From Flavobacteriales bacterium (GTDB lineage Bacteria > Bacteroidota > Bacteroidia > Flavobacteriales > Flavobacteriaceae): a stretch of DNA of 64,000 nucleotides. The notes under the pieces were generated by a model, which saw nothing but the letters and a program-made list of their open reading frames with translations, did not search any database and was not told the DNA's origin. Numbering within the stretch: position 1 is the stretch's first letter; every line of letters starts with the position of its first letter. A program made the position numbers and the translations under genes. Shown piece after piece: positions 37,235-47,160 of this stretch. The DNA lies in NCBI GenBank assembly GCA_018335925.1, contig JAGXRF010000064.1, positions 1-64,000 of the forward strand, in the 5' to 3' direction.

Positions 37235-38659
37235 TTAATTATTTTCTTGAAAAAACTGGTCTTCAAAACCAATCAAATATAATTTGCTTTTTGCTCTGGT
37301 AATTGCGGTGTATAACCATCTTAAATCTTCTGGATTTAATCCGTTAGGTAAATAGGGTTGCTCTACAAAAACCGATTCCCATTGACCTCCTTGGGCTTTA
37401 TGGCAAGTAACTGCATAAGAAAACTTTACTTGTAAAGCATTGAAATATTCGTTTTGCTTTACTTTTTGGATTTTTTTATACATGGCTCTTTCCTCAGCAT
37501 AATCCTCTAAAACCTTTTGGTACAACAAATTAGATTGCTCATAACTCAACGAAGGCTGCTCCGAAGTAATGGTATCTAATAAAACAATGGTATCAAAGGA
37601 TTCCATGTTTGGGTAATCAATCATTCGTACTTTTACTTTGGCAAATTTAAAATCGTATAAATCCATACGTTTGTAAATTTGAATCACTTCAATAATATCA
37701 CCATTGGCAATAAATCCGGCTTCTTCGGTGTTTTTTAACCAAAAATAATTGTTTTTAACCACCATGAGCAGATCCCCTACCGACAATTCACTTTCTTTTT
37801 GAAAAATCTTAACTCGAATATGCTGGTTGTATAAATTGGCTCTTTTATTGGAGCGAACTACAAAACATGTTTCTTCCGGACCATGTTTTTGGTAGGCATC
37901 ATGAATGGCATCTAAAGTTTCCTGGCTGTCTTGCAACCTAATAATATCTTTAAATGGATTTAGTTGAAACGCAAAGTTCTCCCAGTAATGTTCCGACAAA
38001 ATTTCTCTCAACTTGGTTGCATTCATCAAAATTCCGGAATTCTGTGCTTGACGCATCACTTCATCTAACTCAATTTCCTCCACATTCAAATGAAAAATAT
38101 GCCTAAAAAATTCTGATTGTAAAGCCGGACTAATTTCTTGCATTACCGGAGGCAACTGGGCTCCATCTCCTAAAAACAATAACTTACATTGATTTCCTAA
38201 AAATACATATTCCATCAAATCTTCTAATAAAGTAGCGTCTTCACCAGTAAACTGACTTGAATTTTGTGAAGATATCATAGAGCTTTCATCTACTACAAAC
38301 AAAGTTTGCTTGTGTTTATTTTTTTGCAAAGTAAAACTCATCTTTCCCTTAACTTGTTTGGGATAATAAATCTTACGATGTATGGTACTTGCCTCTTTTC
38401 CGGTATATTGGTTCAATACTTTGGCTGCTCTACCGGTGGGAGCCAACAAAACAACCGTCCAATTAAAATGAGGCAAAACTTTAACCAACGATTGAATGAG
38501 TGTGGTTTTTCCGGTACCTGCAAAGCCTTTCAACAAAAATATTTCTGAGGTAGGTGAAGTTAAAAACTCTGCCATTTTTTGAAAGAAAACAGACTGTTTA
38601 AAAGTAGGCTCAAAAGGGAATTTTTCGGTTAAATGTCTGATTAACAAACTGGCACTCAT
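37235..38659 (-). CDS. RecD-like DNA helicase (SF1B)
   Basis: 474 aa. Walker [17 protein letters not shown] (near 43), Walker [10 protein letters not shown], motif [16 protein letters not shown], and the C-terminal UvrD-like motif [16 protein letters not shown] followed by [17 protein letters not shown]. It is a short RecD2-type helicase without the N-terminal extensions. Likely in DNA repair or recombination. Transcribed with kdsB. Confidence 0.88.
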   Translation of the reverse strand: MSASLLIRHLTEKFPFEPTFKQSVFFQKMAEFLTSPTSEIFLLKGFAGTGKTTLIQSLVKVLPHFNWTVVLLAPTGRAAKVLNQYTGKEASTIHRKIYYPKQVKGKMSFTLQKNKHKQTLFVVDESSMISSQNSSQFTGEDATLLEDLMEYVFLGNQCKLLFLGDGAQLPPVMQEISPALQSEFFRHIFHLNVEEIELDEVMRQAQNSGILMNATKLREILSEHYWENFAFQLNPFKDIIRLQDSQETLDAIHDAYQKHGPEETCFVVRSNKRANLYNQHIRVKIFQKESELSVGDLLMVVKNNYFWLKNTEEAGFIANGDIIEVIQIYKRMDLYDFKFAKVKVRMIDYPNMESFDTIVLLDTITSEQPSLSYEQSNLLYQKVLEDYAEERAMYKKIQKVKQNEYFNALQVKFSYAVTCHKAQGGQWESVFVEQPYLPNGLNPEDLRWLYTAITRAKSKLYLIGFEDQFFQENN

Positions 38660-38688
38660 GAAGCGAAAGTTAAGTAATTTATAAATTT

Positions 38689-38749
38689 CAAAGATACGCT
38701 GTAAATTTTTTGCAAAACCTTTTAAGAAAAAAAAAAAATTGTAGATTTG
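38689..38749. promoter_or_regulatory. Divergent -7 boxes, helicase and the 38774 gene
   Basis: TATCTTTG (38696-38689) on the minus strand, with a TTG 16 bp upstream, for the helicase; TAGATTTG (38742-38749) on the plus strand for the membrane protein at 38774. Confidence 0.55.
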
Positions 38750-38773
38750 CCATGAACGAAATAAACTTAAAAT

Positions 38774-39541
38774 ATGCTAACTGTAATCATAGTTGTGGTT
38801 TTATTATGTTTATTAATTTTCCTTTTCGGAAAGTTTTTAGACAAATTTTTCAGTCCAAAAACAAGGGCATTGGTGATTGCCATCATGTGGATTTTAACCG
38901 GTCTGTTTGGATATTTAATTTACGACTCTATCCAAGAGCCTATCCGTTTTGACAAGCTTAAAGAAAAACGCTACCAAGCTGCAGTAAACAAAATGTTAGA
39001 CATCAAAAAAGCACAGTTGGCTTTTAAGGAAATTAACAAAAGATATACTGACAATTTAGACTCTTTGGTTCAGTTTATCGAAACTGCTGAATTTACCATA
39101 ATTGAACGAAAAGATACTTCGGTAATTGACGTGGAAAGAAATAGAATTTATGGTATTTCTGTTGGATCAGATGGTGTTGGAGGCTACTTTAAAGATGTAG
39201 TTGTTACCAAAGAAATTGGCAAAATCAAAGTAAAAGACTCTTTGTTTAAAGATTCTGACAGATACAAAAGATTAAATTCAGTAAAAATTGATGGTTTGGC
39301 TGAAAGAATTCCTGTAACCATGAAAGCTGGTTGGTTGGTAAAAGGAGAATTCAAATCTCCAGTTTTTGAAGCTAGAATTAACAAATCTGCATTGTTATCT
39401 GACCAAAAAGATTACCTAGTTGCCAAAGAAAAGAAAACAGTTTCTGTAGATGGAATTAATGGAGAAGAAATTATTTTAGGTTCTTTAGAAGAATTGAGTA
39501 TGGCAGGAAACTGGCCTAAAAAATATGGAAAAAACGAATAG
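38774..39541 (+). CDS. Conserved membrane-anchored protein
   Basis: 255 aa. Two N-terminal transmembrane helices (about 3-20 and 33-52), then an exposed mixed domain with KAQLAFKEINKRYTDNLDSL near 78. I recall this as a conserved Bacteroidetes protein, function unknown. First gene of a three-gene run with DUF3822 and rsmD, all overlapping. Confidence 0.75.
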   Translation: MLTVIIVVVLLCLLIFLFGKFLDKFFSPKTRALVIAIMWILTGLFGYLIYDSIQEPIRFDKLKEKRYQAAVNKMLDIKKAQLAFKEINKRYTDNLDSLVQFIETAEFTIIERKDTSVIDVERNRIYGISVGSDGVGGYFKDVVVTKEIGKIKVKDSLFKDSDRYKRLNSVKIDGLAERIPVTMKAGWLVKGEFKSPVFEARINKSALLSDQKDYLVAKEKKTVSVDGINGEEIILGSLEELSMAGNWPKKYGKNE

Positions 39542-40343
39542 TATAGATTCCACAACAAGTAAAAAGAAATTGTCCATTCAGGTCTCCTTGAATGGGCTTT
39601 CTTTTTGTATTTCTTCCGTTGAAAAAGAAACTATTGAAAGTTATAACGAAGTTTCTTTTGCTTTTATGGAAGCATCTAAGCCTTTGGAATCCAACTTAAA
39701 AGACTATTTTGCTACCCATCCGAACTTGCACCAAAAGTTTGACGTAATCGTAGTGTTACACCACAACAAAATGTCAGCATTGGTTCCGAACGAATTGTTT
39801 GACGAGGATTATATTGGAAGCTATTTGCAATACCACACCAAAGTGTATGATTCCGATTACTTTAGTCATGATGGAATTGACTTTTTACAAGCACAATGCG
39901 TGTATGTTCCTTACATTCATTTGAATAATTTTTTAATTGAACAATTGGGTGATTTTGAATACCATCATTCGCACAGTGTTTTATTAAAAAGTATTTCCAA
40001 ATTACATGATGCAAATACTTCTAAAGTATACATCCACTTTAACGAAAATCAAGCAGATTTTTTGGTTTTCAAACAAGAGCAGTTTGTTTTATTGAATAGT
40101 TTTGACATTAGTACCCCTACTGATTTATTGTATTATACTTTGTTTGTAATGGAACAAAATCAATTGTTACCTGATTTTCATGAAGTAGTTTTACTAGGCA
40201 GTTTCATTGAACAAGACGTTAATTACCAACTTTTGGCAGAATATGTTCGCAATTTATCATTACTAAATTCAGAATCATTGGCTGCTAAAAACTACTTTTC
40301 TGCCTCTGTAAATAGAAAACACTTTATTCTTTTTCAGGCATGA
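39525..40343 (+). CDS. DUF3822 family protein
   Basis: 272 aa. Begins inside the previous gene (17 bp overlap). The whole protein matches DUF3822, an actin/ASKHA-like fold family of Bacteroidetes as I recall, with SIQVSLNGLSFCI at the start and VYIHFNENQADFLVF in the middle. DUF3822 next to rsmD is a conserved pairing. Function unknown. Confidence 0.82.
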   Translation: MEKTNSIDSTTSKKKLSIQVSLNGLSFCISSVEKETIESYNEVSFAFMEASKPLESNLKDYFATHPNLHQKFDVIVVLHHNKMSALVPNELFDEDYIGSYLQYHTKVYDSDYFSHDGIDFLQAQCVYVPYIHLNNFLIEQLGDFEYHHSHSVLLKSISKLHDANTSKVYIHFNENQADFLVFKQEQFVLLNSFDISTPTDLLYYTLFVMEQNQLLPDFHEVVLLGSFIEQDVNYQLLAEYVRNLSLLNSESLAAKNYFSASVNRKHFILFQA

Positions 40344-40873
40344 GAATTATTTCAGGCACACACAAAGGAAGAAGAATTCAAACTCCAAAAGGATTACCTG
40401 TAAGACCTACAACAGATTTGTGTAAAGAAGCTCTATTCAATATTTTACAGCATCACTACCATTTAAGCGATATCGAAGTTTTAGATTTGTTTGCAGGAAC
40501 CGGAAACATTTCTTTTGAGTTTGCTTCCAGAGGAGCCCAACAAGTTTTAAGTGTAGATGCAGAGTTTAAGTGTATTCAATTTATTCAAAAAATTTCAAAG
40601 GAATTTGAATTTTCTATCGACACCATTAAAATGGATGTTTTTAACTTTTTACAAAAAGCATCCGGAAATTACGACATCATTTTTGCAGATCCACCTTACG
40701 ATTTAGACTTGATAAAGTTTGAGCAGTTGGCAAACATAGTATTTGAAAAAAAATTATTGTCCGAAGATGGCATGTTGATTATAGAACATTCCAAACACAC
40801 CAACTTAGAACATGTTGAAAATTTCAGTTTTTCCAGAAATTACGGTGGTTCTGTTTTTAGTTTTTTTGAATAA
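40340..40873 (+). CDS. rsmD: 16S rRNA (guanine966-N2)-methyltransferase
   Basis: 177 aa. RIISGTHKGRRI, RPTTDLCKEALFNIL, the SAM-binding LDLFAGTGNISFEFASRGA and the catalytic DPPYDL are all present. Methylates G966 of 16S rRNA in the small subunit. The ATG overlaps the DUF3822 stop (ATGA). Confidence 0.95.
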   Translation: MRIISGTHKGRRIQTPKGLPVRPTTDLCKEALFNILQHHYHLSDIEVLDLFAGTGNISFEFASRGAQQVLSVDAEFKCIQFIQKISKEFEFSIDTIKMDVFNFLQKASGNYDIIFADPPYDLDLIKFEQLANIVFEKKLLSEDGMLIIEHSKHTNLEHVENFSFSRNYGGSVFSFFE

Positions 40874-41863
40874 TTAGCTCCAAGGTAAAAACTTTTCCGT
40901 TTGGATTTTCTGACAAACTGGAGGAAATTCATTTAATCTTTCTCCATTGATTGCCTTTTCATAAAAAGATAAATATTTAACTGCCATTTTTTTGGAATTA
41001 AATTGCTCTACTGCATAATCATGACAAAATTTGGCATTGAAGTCGTTGGCATGAAGCAACGCGTTTGAAATTTCTTTAGTGCTACTTGATAAAAAACCAA
41101 CTTCTGGTGTTACCAATTCTTTTAAAGAACCATAAGGAGTTCCGAAAACCGGACATCCAAAATACAAACTTTCTGTAATGGCCAAACCAAAAGGTTCGTG
41201 CCATTTAACAGGAAATATTAAACCTTTGGAACCTTGCAACAACTGATTTTTTTCCTCACCTCCTACAGATTCATAAAACTGGATTCTAGGAGAAAAAGTA
41301 AATCGCAATCCCATTTTAAAATTAAACCGAACTCCACCTAAAACCTTTAATTGCTCCGTTGGAGTTTTCAAAATCGCATCTATGGCACCTTGCACATTTT
41401 TTACTCTCCAAGCGGCTTTTCCCAAAAAATGAAAATACGCTTTCTTTTGATTCCAATTGGGTTTGCCATAGTCGTCCCAATTCAATCCGTTGTACACAAA
41501 AGCCTGAGACCCGAATCGATTGGCATGATTTTCTGAAACAAAAATGGTTTGTATATCCAATGGTTCCAAGTTATTTCTATTTCCATGAAAAGTGAACAAA
41601 TATGGAATTCCAAGGCTAGAAATACTTTTTTCTTGGTAATTGGCATGAATTATATCATAATCATTACTAATTTGTTGTGCCAAAGAAAGATTAGGTTGTA
41701 AAAATTGCACTTTGGCAAACGGACATGTAGATCCTTCTCGTACCAAAAAAGTAACTTCATGTCCCATTTTTGACAATTCTTCCCCTAAATACCATATTAC
41801 TCTTTCTGTTCCACCATATCCTTCCACCGGAATTTTGGTATCGTTAATAATTAATATCCTCAT
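40874..41863 (-). CDS. Family 4 glycosyltransferase
   Basis: 329 aa. MRILIINDTKIPVEGYGGTE is the acceptor-side glycine loop of GT4; the donor domain has HFLGKAAWRVKNVQGAI and PVKWHEPFGLAITESL (EX7E). The ATG at 41863 is preferred over 41899. Separate from the main glycosyltransferase cluster; 3' end abuts rsmD. Substrate unknown. Confidence 0.88.
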   Translation of the reverse strand: MRILIINDTKIPVEGYGGTERVIWYLGEELSKMGHEVTFLVREGSTCPFAKVQFLQPNLSLAQQISNDYDIIHANYQEKSISSLGIPYLFTFHGNRNNLEPLDIQTIFVSENHANRFGSQAFVYNGLNWDDYGKPNWNQKKAYFHFLGKAAWRVKNVQGAIDAILKTPTEQLKVLGGVRFNFKMGLRFTFSPRIQFYESVGGEEKNQLLQGSKGLIFPVKWHEPFGLAITESLYFGCPVFGTPYGSLKELVTPEVGFLSSSTKEISNALLHANDFNAKFCHDYAVEQFNSKKMAVKYLSFYEKAINGERLNEFPPVCQKIQTEKFLPWS

Positions 41864-42008
41864 AAATAAATTTTGATAATAAACAGAGTTCAAACCCAAT
41901 ATCGCACAAACTTAAAACAATCTGAAAGATTAGCTTTTAAATAATCATAAAACATCCAATTATTGAATATTTTTTGACCGTTAAAATTTCAATTTACAAT
42001 AAAAATTA

Positions 42009-42016
42009 TATTTTTG
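42009..42016 (+). promoter_or_regulatory. -7 box for the TPR protein gene
   Basis: TATTTTTG, 22 bp before the ATG at 42039. Confidence 0.6.
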
Positions 42017-42038
42017 CACCTCTATAAAAATGTAATAC

Positions 42039-42815
42039 ATGGCAACCTATAACAAAAGAGGCTACAAAGCTCCAAAACCTAAAGATGTAAACGAAGTAGA
42101 TGAAACAGAATTCATTGACGACAAAGACAGTACTACAGCAGAGGTATTTGGTACTTTAGACGAAAAAGCAAATAAAGCAGAAGAGTGGATTGCTAAAAAC
42201 CAAAATAACATTTTATATATTTTAGGTGCAATTGCAGTATTAACCATTGGCTACTTAATGTATGATAAAGTTATTGCTGAGCCAAAAGAAACTGATGCAG
42301 CCGCAGAAATGTTTACTGCTCAAAAGCATTTTGAGCAAGGAATTAACGATGCAACCAAAAAAGATAGCTTATTCAATTTGGCTTTAAACGGAAGTGAAGG
42401 GAAATTTGGCTTCTTAAAAATTGCTGAAAAGTATAGTGGTACCGATGCAGGTAATATGGCAAACTATTTTACTGGAATTATTTATCTAAATCAAGGTAAA
42501 AATACCGAAGCCATTAAATCATTGGAAAAATTTAGCTCAAAAGACTTGATTTTAAATGCGATGGCAAAAGGTGCTATTGGAGATGCTTTTGCTCAAAAAA
42601 ACCAAGCCAAAGAAGCATTAAGCTACTATGAAAAAGCAGCTAAAGCTAGCGAAAATGACATTACTGCTCCTAGATTTTTATTCAAAGCTGGTCAAACCGC
42701 TTTAGAATTAGGAGATAAAGCAAAAGCAAATCAATATTTTGCAGAAATTAAAGAAAAATACGAAACTTCATCTGAAGCTAGAAACATTGATGCATTAATT
42801 GGTTTAACCCAATAA
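42039..42815 (+). CDS. Membrane-anchored TPR protein, YfgM-like
   Basis: 258 aa. A soluble N-terminus of about 55 residues, one transmembrane helix (about 57-76: NILYILGAIAVLTIGYLMY), then TPR repeats to the C-terminus (NYFTGIIYLNQGKNTEAIKS, ALSYYEKAAKAS, GDKAKANQYFAEI). The layout is that of YfgM/Tol-type periplasmic TPR proteins. Followed by ribH after one base, a conserved order in flavobacteria as I recall. Confidence 0.82.
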   Translation: MATYNKRGYKAPKPKDVNEVDETEFIDDKDSTTAEVFGTLDEKANKAEEWIAKNQNNILYILGAIAVLTIGYLMYDKVIAEPKETDAAAEMFTAQKHFEQGINDATKKDSLFNLALNGSEGKFGFLKIAEKYSGTDAGNMANYFTGIIYLNQGKNTEAIKSLEKFSSKDLILNAMAKGAIGDAFAQKNQAKEALSYYEKAAKASENDITAPRFLFKAGQTALELGDKAKANQYFAEIKEKYETSSEARNIDALIGLTQ

Positions 42816-42816
42816 T

Positions 42817-43305
42817 ATGGCAACCGAAAATAAAAATTTATCTTCTTACGATAAAAACACACTCCCAAACGTTAGTCAACTTTCGTTTGGGATTGTTGTT
42901 TCTGATTGGAACGAAACCATTACCCACAACCTTTTAAAAGGTTGTGTAGACACTTTATTAGATAACAACGTTGCTTCAGAAAATATCATCACATGGCATG
43001 TGCCAGGAAGTTTTGAACTAATTTACGGAGCAAAAAAAATGATGGACACCTACCCAAATTTGGCAGGAATTATCACCATTGGCTGTGTAATTGAAGGAGA
43101 AACCAAACACTTTGATTTTGTTTGTGAGGGAGTAACCCAAGGCATTAAAGACCTAAATTTAGCTGGTAATATGCCAGTAATTTTTTGCTTGCTAACCGAC
43201 AAAACTATGCAGCAATCTATTGACCGTAGTGGTGGTAAACACGGAAATAAAGGAATTGAAGCAGCGGTGACTGCTATTAAAATGACTTCATTAGGGAAGT
43301 TTTAA
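42817..43305 (+). CDS. ribH: 6,7-dimethyl-8-ribityllumazine synthase
   Basis: 162 aa. Penultimate step of riboflavin synthesis. FGIVVSDWNE, HVPGSFELIYGAKKM, GCVIEGETKHFDFVCEGVTQ and PVIFCLLTDKTMQQ hold the substrate- and phosphate-binding residues. Likely assembles as an icosahedral or pentameric cage. Transcribed with the TPR gene. Confidence 0.96.
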   Translation: MATENKNLSSYDKNTLPNVSQLSFGIVVSDWNETITHNLLKGCVDTLLDNNVASENIITWHVPGSFELIYGAKKMMDTYPNLAGIITIGCVIEGETKHFDFVCEGVTQGIKDLNLAGNMPVIFCLLTDKTMQQSIDRSGGKHGNKGIEAAVTAIKMTSLGKF

Positions 43306-43350
43306 TCAATTTTTAAGCCCTATTAATTTATCGAATTGTAAGGATATTGT

Positions 43351-43358
43351 TATCTTTG
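43351..43358 (+). promoter_or_regulatory. -7 box for the 94-aa membrane protein gene
   Basis: TATCTTTG, 14 bp before the ATG at 43373. Confidence 0.55.
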
Positions 43359-43372
43359 GTTTTTATTGAAAA

Positions 43373-43657
43373 ATGAGCATTTTTAAAACCAGAGAAAATA
43401 AAAAATTCAGCTACACTCCTCGTTACTACAAAAACGAAGGAGGCACCCAACCATTTCATATGGAGCGAAAATTTGACCAATACCGAACTACTATCGACAA
43501 TCCGAGTGGTATTAAAGGAAAATTACTAAAAGCTGTTTATGAATGGAAAACTACCCAAGATCGAACTACCGATAAGCGAGTATTTTTAATTGCCTTGGTG
43601 TTATTGATTTTATTTTTATGGCTCATCGAATTTGACTTTTCTATCTTCTTTAACTAA
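43373..43657 (+). CDS. Small membrane protein upstream of mutL
   Basis: 94 aa. Basic soluble N-terminus with RENKKFSYTPRYYKNEG, then one transmembrane helix (about 70-88: FLIALVLLILFLWLIEF). Conserved in flavobacteria, sometimes named riboflavin synthase beta subunit because of its neighbour ribH; the sequence does not support that name. Three bases before mutL. Confidence 0.75.
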   Translation: MSIFKTRENKKFSYTPRYYKNEGGTQPFHMERKFDQYRTTIDNPSGIKGKLLKAVYEWKTTQDRTTDKRVFLIALVLLILFLWLIEFDFSIFFN

Positions 43658-43660
43658 TTT

Positions 43661-45511
43661 ATGACCTCTATCATCCAATTGTTACCGGACCATGTAGCCA
43701 ATCAAATTGCAGCTGGAGAGGTAGTGCAACGACCTGCTTCGGTGGTAAAAGAATTGATTGAGAATGCGGTAGATGCCAAAGCAACCGATATTAAATTGGT
43801 AGTTAAAGATGCAGGAAAAACCTTGATCCAAGTGATTGACAATGGCCAAGGCATGAGCGTAACCGATGCCAGATTGTGTTTTGAGCGTCATGCCACCTCT
43901 AAAATAAAACATGCCGAAGATCTGTTTGCCATTCACACCAAAGGTTTTAGAGGAGAAGCCTTGGCATCTATAGCAGCAGTTGCTCATGTAGAGTTAAAAA
44001 CCAAACAAGACCAAGAAGAATTAGGAACTCATATTATTATTGAAGGAAGTAAAGTAGTAGCCCAAGAACCTATTGTGCATCCAAAAGGGACAAGTTTTTT
44101 GGTTAAAAATTTGTTTTTCAATATTCCTGCCCGAAGAAATTTTTTAAAATCCGATAGTATCGAACTTCGACATGTGCTGGATGAATTTCAAAGAGTGGCA
44201 TTGGCACATCCAAACATCGCATTCACCATGCTACACAACGGAGTTGAAGTTTTTCAATTGCCATCTACCAATTTACGTCAGCGAATTGTAAATATGTTTG
44301 GAGTAAAAACCAACGAAAAACTGGTGCCAATCACCGAAAATACCGATTTGGTTTCTATTCAAGGATTTGTGATGAAACCAGAATATGCTAAAAAAACCAG
44401 AGGGGAACAATTCTTTTTTGTAAACCACCGATTTATCAAAAGTTCGTATTTGCATCATGCCATCATGAATGCTTACGAAGGTTTACTTAAAGAAGCCATG
44501 CATCCAGGCTATTTTTTGTATTTAGAGGTTCCTCCTCACACCATTGATATCAACATCCATCCAACCAAAACTGAGATAAAATTTGAAGAAGAGCAAGCCA
44601 TTTATGCCATTCTTCGCTCTGCGGCAAAACATAGTTTGGGACAGTTTCAAATTGCACCTATTTTAGATTTTGAAAGAGACCCAAATTTAGATACTCCCTA
44701 CGAATACAATCGTTTAGATGCAAGTATTCCGCAAGTGGATTTTAATCCGCAATTCAACCCATTTAGCAATTCCGAAAGCATCAAAACCTCTACCGGAAAT
44801 ACTTCTTTTAGTACAAAAAGAGTTCCGCAAGAATCATGGGAGAGTTTGTATGCTGGAATTCCGGAAATCAGCCAAGAATTAATCGCTTCTATAGAGGAAG
44901 AACCCGTGATTTCTTCCTTATTTAGTGAAGAAGAACCGGAAGAATCCAAACAAGCAAGTTATTTTCAAATCCAAAGAAAATATGTGGTAAGTCCGATTAA
45001 ATCCGGTTTATTGGTGATGCATCAAAACAGAGCCCACCAACGAATTTTGTATGAACAACTTTTGGAGCAGATGACCCAATTTAATGCGGTTTCACAACCA
45101 CTTTTGTTTCCGGTTTCGGTAAAACTTAGTGTGGTAGAAACTCAAATGTTACAAGAATTACAACCTGTTTTACATACTTTGGGCTTTCAATTGGAATTTG
45201 CCTCTAACCAAGAAGTGTTGTTTCACGCTTTGCCCAATCATGCAGAAGCCAACCAAATTGAACCATTGATACAGGAAGTATTGCATGAATTAGAGTTGGA
45301 ACAACAAAAACCGGGCAAACAATCGGAAATGATTGCCAAAGCAATGGCAAAAGCATTGGCCATCAAAACCGGCAAATCGTTAACCGATACAGAAATGGAT
45401 CATTTGGTTCACCAATTGTTTGCTTGCAAAGAGCCACACATTTCTCCAACACAACAAATGACGTTTTATAAATTAGAGGGACAAGACCTCGACAAAAAAT
45501 TTGAGCTATGA
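43661..45511 (+). CDS. mutL: DNA mismatch repair protein MutL
   Basis: 616 aa. N-terminal GHKL ATPase: ELIENAVDAKATDIKL, IDNGQGM and GFRGEALASIA. S5-type middle domain with FFVNHRFIKS. The C-terminal dimerisation domain begins near 430 (QIQRKYVVSPIKSGLLVM). At 445-455 the expected endonuclease motif DQHAx2E reads HQNRAHQ, so the key Asp and His are missing (see findings). The linker (about 340-425) is acidic. Couples MutS recognition to strand processing. Confidence 0.95.
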   Translation: MTSIIQLLPDHVANQIAAGEVVQRPASVVKELIENAVDAKATDIKLVVKDAGKTLIQVIDNGQGMSVTDARLCFERHATSKIKHAEDLFAIHTKGFRGEALASIAAVAHVELKTKQDQEELGTHIIIEGSKVVAQEPIVHPKGTSFLVKNLFFNIPARRNFLKSDSIELRHVLDEFQRVALAHPNIAFTMLHNGVEVFQLPSTNLRQRIVNMFGVKTNEKLVPITENTDLVSIQGFVMKPEYAKKTRGEQFFFVNHRFIKSSYLHHAIMNAYEGLLKEAMHPGYFLYLEVPPHTIDINIHPTKTEIKFEEEQAIYAILRSAAKHSLGQFQIAPILDFERDPNLDTPYEYNRLDASIPQVDFNPQFNPFSNSESIKTSTGNTSFSTKRVPQESWESLYAGIPEISQELIASIEEEPVISSLFSEEEPEESKQASYFQIQRKYVVSPIKSGLLVMHQNRAHQRILYEQLLEQMTQFNAVSQPLLFPVSVKLSVVETQMLQELQPVLHTLGFQLEFASNQEVLFHALPNHAEANQIEPLIQEVLHELELEQQKPGKQSEMIAKAMAKALAIKTGKSLTDTEMDHLVHQLFACKEPHISPTQQMTFYKLEGQDLDKKFEL

Positions 45512-46263
45512 TGCAAATGACCGCTATGATCAAGCAATTGATTATTTTAAATGTGCTTTTTTTTATTGGCTCTAACACCATTGCCCCTATTGCATACGAT
45601 TATTTTGCCTTACATTTTCCTTTGAATGAAGGGTTTAGGTTTTGGCAACCTTTAACGCATATGTTTATGCATGCCAAAGCACCAATGATCATGCATATTT
45701 TTTTCAATATGTTTGGTTTGTTAATGTTTGGTAGTCCGTTAGAACATTTTTGGGGTGCAAAAAAATTCTTATTCTTTTATATTTCATGTGGTTTTGGTGC
45801 TGCTTTGCTGCATGTTGGTATTGATTACTATCAATTTCAGCAAGTGTATGACTTGTTGATAAGCAATGGAGTTAGTGCCCAAGAAATCCAGAAAATTATA
45901 GAAACCGGAGAATACAATACTGCCATTGAACAATTTGTTAGCAAGCAAAACTTAACAGAAATGTACCGTTCCTACCACACCACTGCAGTTGGGGCTTCTG
46001 GTGCTTTATATGGCATTATTGTTGCCTTTGCTTTTATGTTTCCGAATGCCGAAATGATGTTGTTGTTTTTACCGATTCCCATCAAAGCAAAATACTTTGT
46101 GCCATTTTTGGTGTTAGGAGACTTGGTAATGGGCATCAAAGGAACTTCAATTTTTGGAGGTGGAGGCATTGCCCACTTTGCCCACGTTGGTGGTGCAGTA
46201 ACCGGATTTTTGATCATGTGGTATTGGAAAAAAACACAGTTTAACCGTCACCGTTGGGACTAA
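45508..46263 (+). CDS. Rhomboid family intramembrane serine protease
   Basis: 251 aa. Six or seven transmembrane helices. GASGALYG carries the catalytic Ser, and HFAHVGGA the His; PLTHMFMHAKAPMIMHIFFNMFGL is the HxxxN-type helix. Start overlaps mutL by 4 bp. Cleaves membrane proteins in the bilayer; substrate unknown. First of a tandem pair. Confidence 0.92.
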   Translation: MMQMTAMIKQLIILNVLFFIGSNTIAPIAYDYFALHFPLNEGFRFWQPLTHMFMHAKAPMIMHIFFNMFGLLMFGSPLEHFWGAKKFLFFYISCGFGAALLHVGIDYYQFQQVYDLLISNGVSAQEIQKIIETGEYNTAIEQFVSKQNLTEMYRSYHTTAVGASGALYGIIVAFAFMFPNAEMMLLFLPIPIKAKYFVPFLVLGDLVMGIKGTSIFGGGGIAHFAHVGGAVTGFLIMWYWKKTQFNRHRWD

Positions 46264-46287
46264 TAAAAGTTACTTCATACAAGCATT

Positions 46288-47160
46288 ATGAGTATTTGGG
46301 AAGATTTAAAAATGCAGTATCGTTTGGGTGGCATGGCCCAAAAGATTATTTATTGGAATGTGGCCTTGTTTGCCATTCCATTTGCGTTGAAAGGAATCTT
46401 ATATTTATTTCAAATTTCCTTTCCTTTTGATACCTGGTTTGCGTTGTCCTCCAATCCATTAGATTTAATTTGGAGGCCATGGAGTTTGCTAACGTATGGT
46501 TTTTTTCATGCTGGTTTTTTTCATTTGTTATTCAACTTACTGGTTTTTCACTTTGCTGCACAAATTTTCAATACCTACTTTACACAAAAGCAATTGTTAA
46601 ACCATTATTTGGTTAGTATCATGTTTGCTGGAGCTTTTTACCTTGTCAGTTACCAAATTTTTCCAGCACTAAGCAATCGTGAAAGTTTGATGGTTGGTAC
46701 ATCAGGAGCAGTGATGTCGGTTTTAATTGCGGTTGCAGTGTTTCAACCAATGATGCAAGTGCGATTGTTATTGATTGGCACGGTTAAATTATGGCAAATC
46801 GCATTGGTTTTGTTTTTGTTAGATTTGATGAAATTGGCTTCTGACAATACCGGAGGTCATTTGGCTCATTTAGGCGGAAGCCTTTATGGTTATTGGTTTG
46901 CTTCTAAAATTAAAAACGGAACAGACATCAATGCTTGGTTTGGAAAATTAATGGATGGCTTGTTTAATTTTTCTTGGAAGAATTCCAAACCAAAAAGTCA
47001 TTTAAAAACAATAAAAAACGATAAAAAAAGTACAACTTTAGCTGGTAATGCTAACCAACAACAAGCCAAAATTGATGCTATTTTAGATAAAATCAGTAAA
47101 TCCGGTTACGACAGTTTGAGCAAGGAGGAAAAAGAATTTTTATTTCAACAAAAAGAGTGA
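46288..47160 (+). CDS. Rhomboid family protease, second copy
   Basis: 290 aa. Six helices with GTSGAVMS (Ser) and HLAHLGGSLYG (His) present, so predicted active. A C-terminal extension (about 220-290) is basic and ends in SKSGYDSLSKEEKEFLFQQ, resembling the DUF6576 tail seen on rhomboids of this group. Divergent from its neighbour, so not a recent duplication. Confidence 0.9.
   Translation: MSIWEDLKMQYRLGGMAQKIIYWNVALFAIPFALKGILYLFQISFPFDTWFALSSNPLDLIWRPWSLLTYGFFHAGFFHLLFNLLVFHFAAQIFNTYFTQKQLLNHYLVSIMFAGAFYLVSYQIFPALSNRESLMVGTSGAVMSVLIAVAVFQPMMQVRLLLIGTVKLWQIALVLFLLDLMKLASDNTGGHLAHLGGSLYGYWFASKIKNGTDINAWFGKLMDGLFNFSWKNSKPKSHLKTIKNDKKSTTLAGNANQQQAKIDAILDKISKSGYDSLSKEEKEFLFQQKE

Noticed and set aside
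43373..43657. Riboflavin synthase beta subunit
   Set aside because: The protein is a small single-helix membrane protein; the name would come only from its neighbour ribH.
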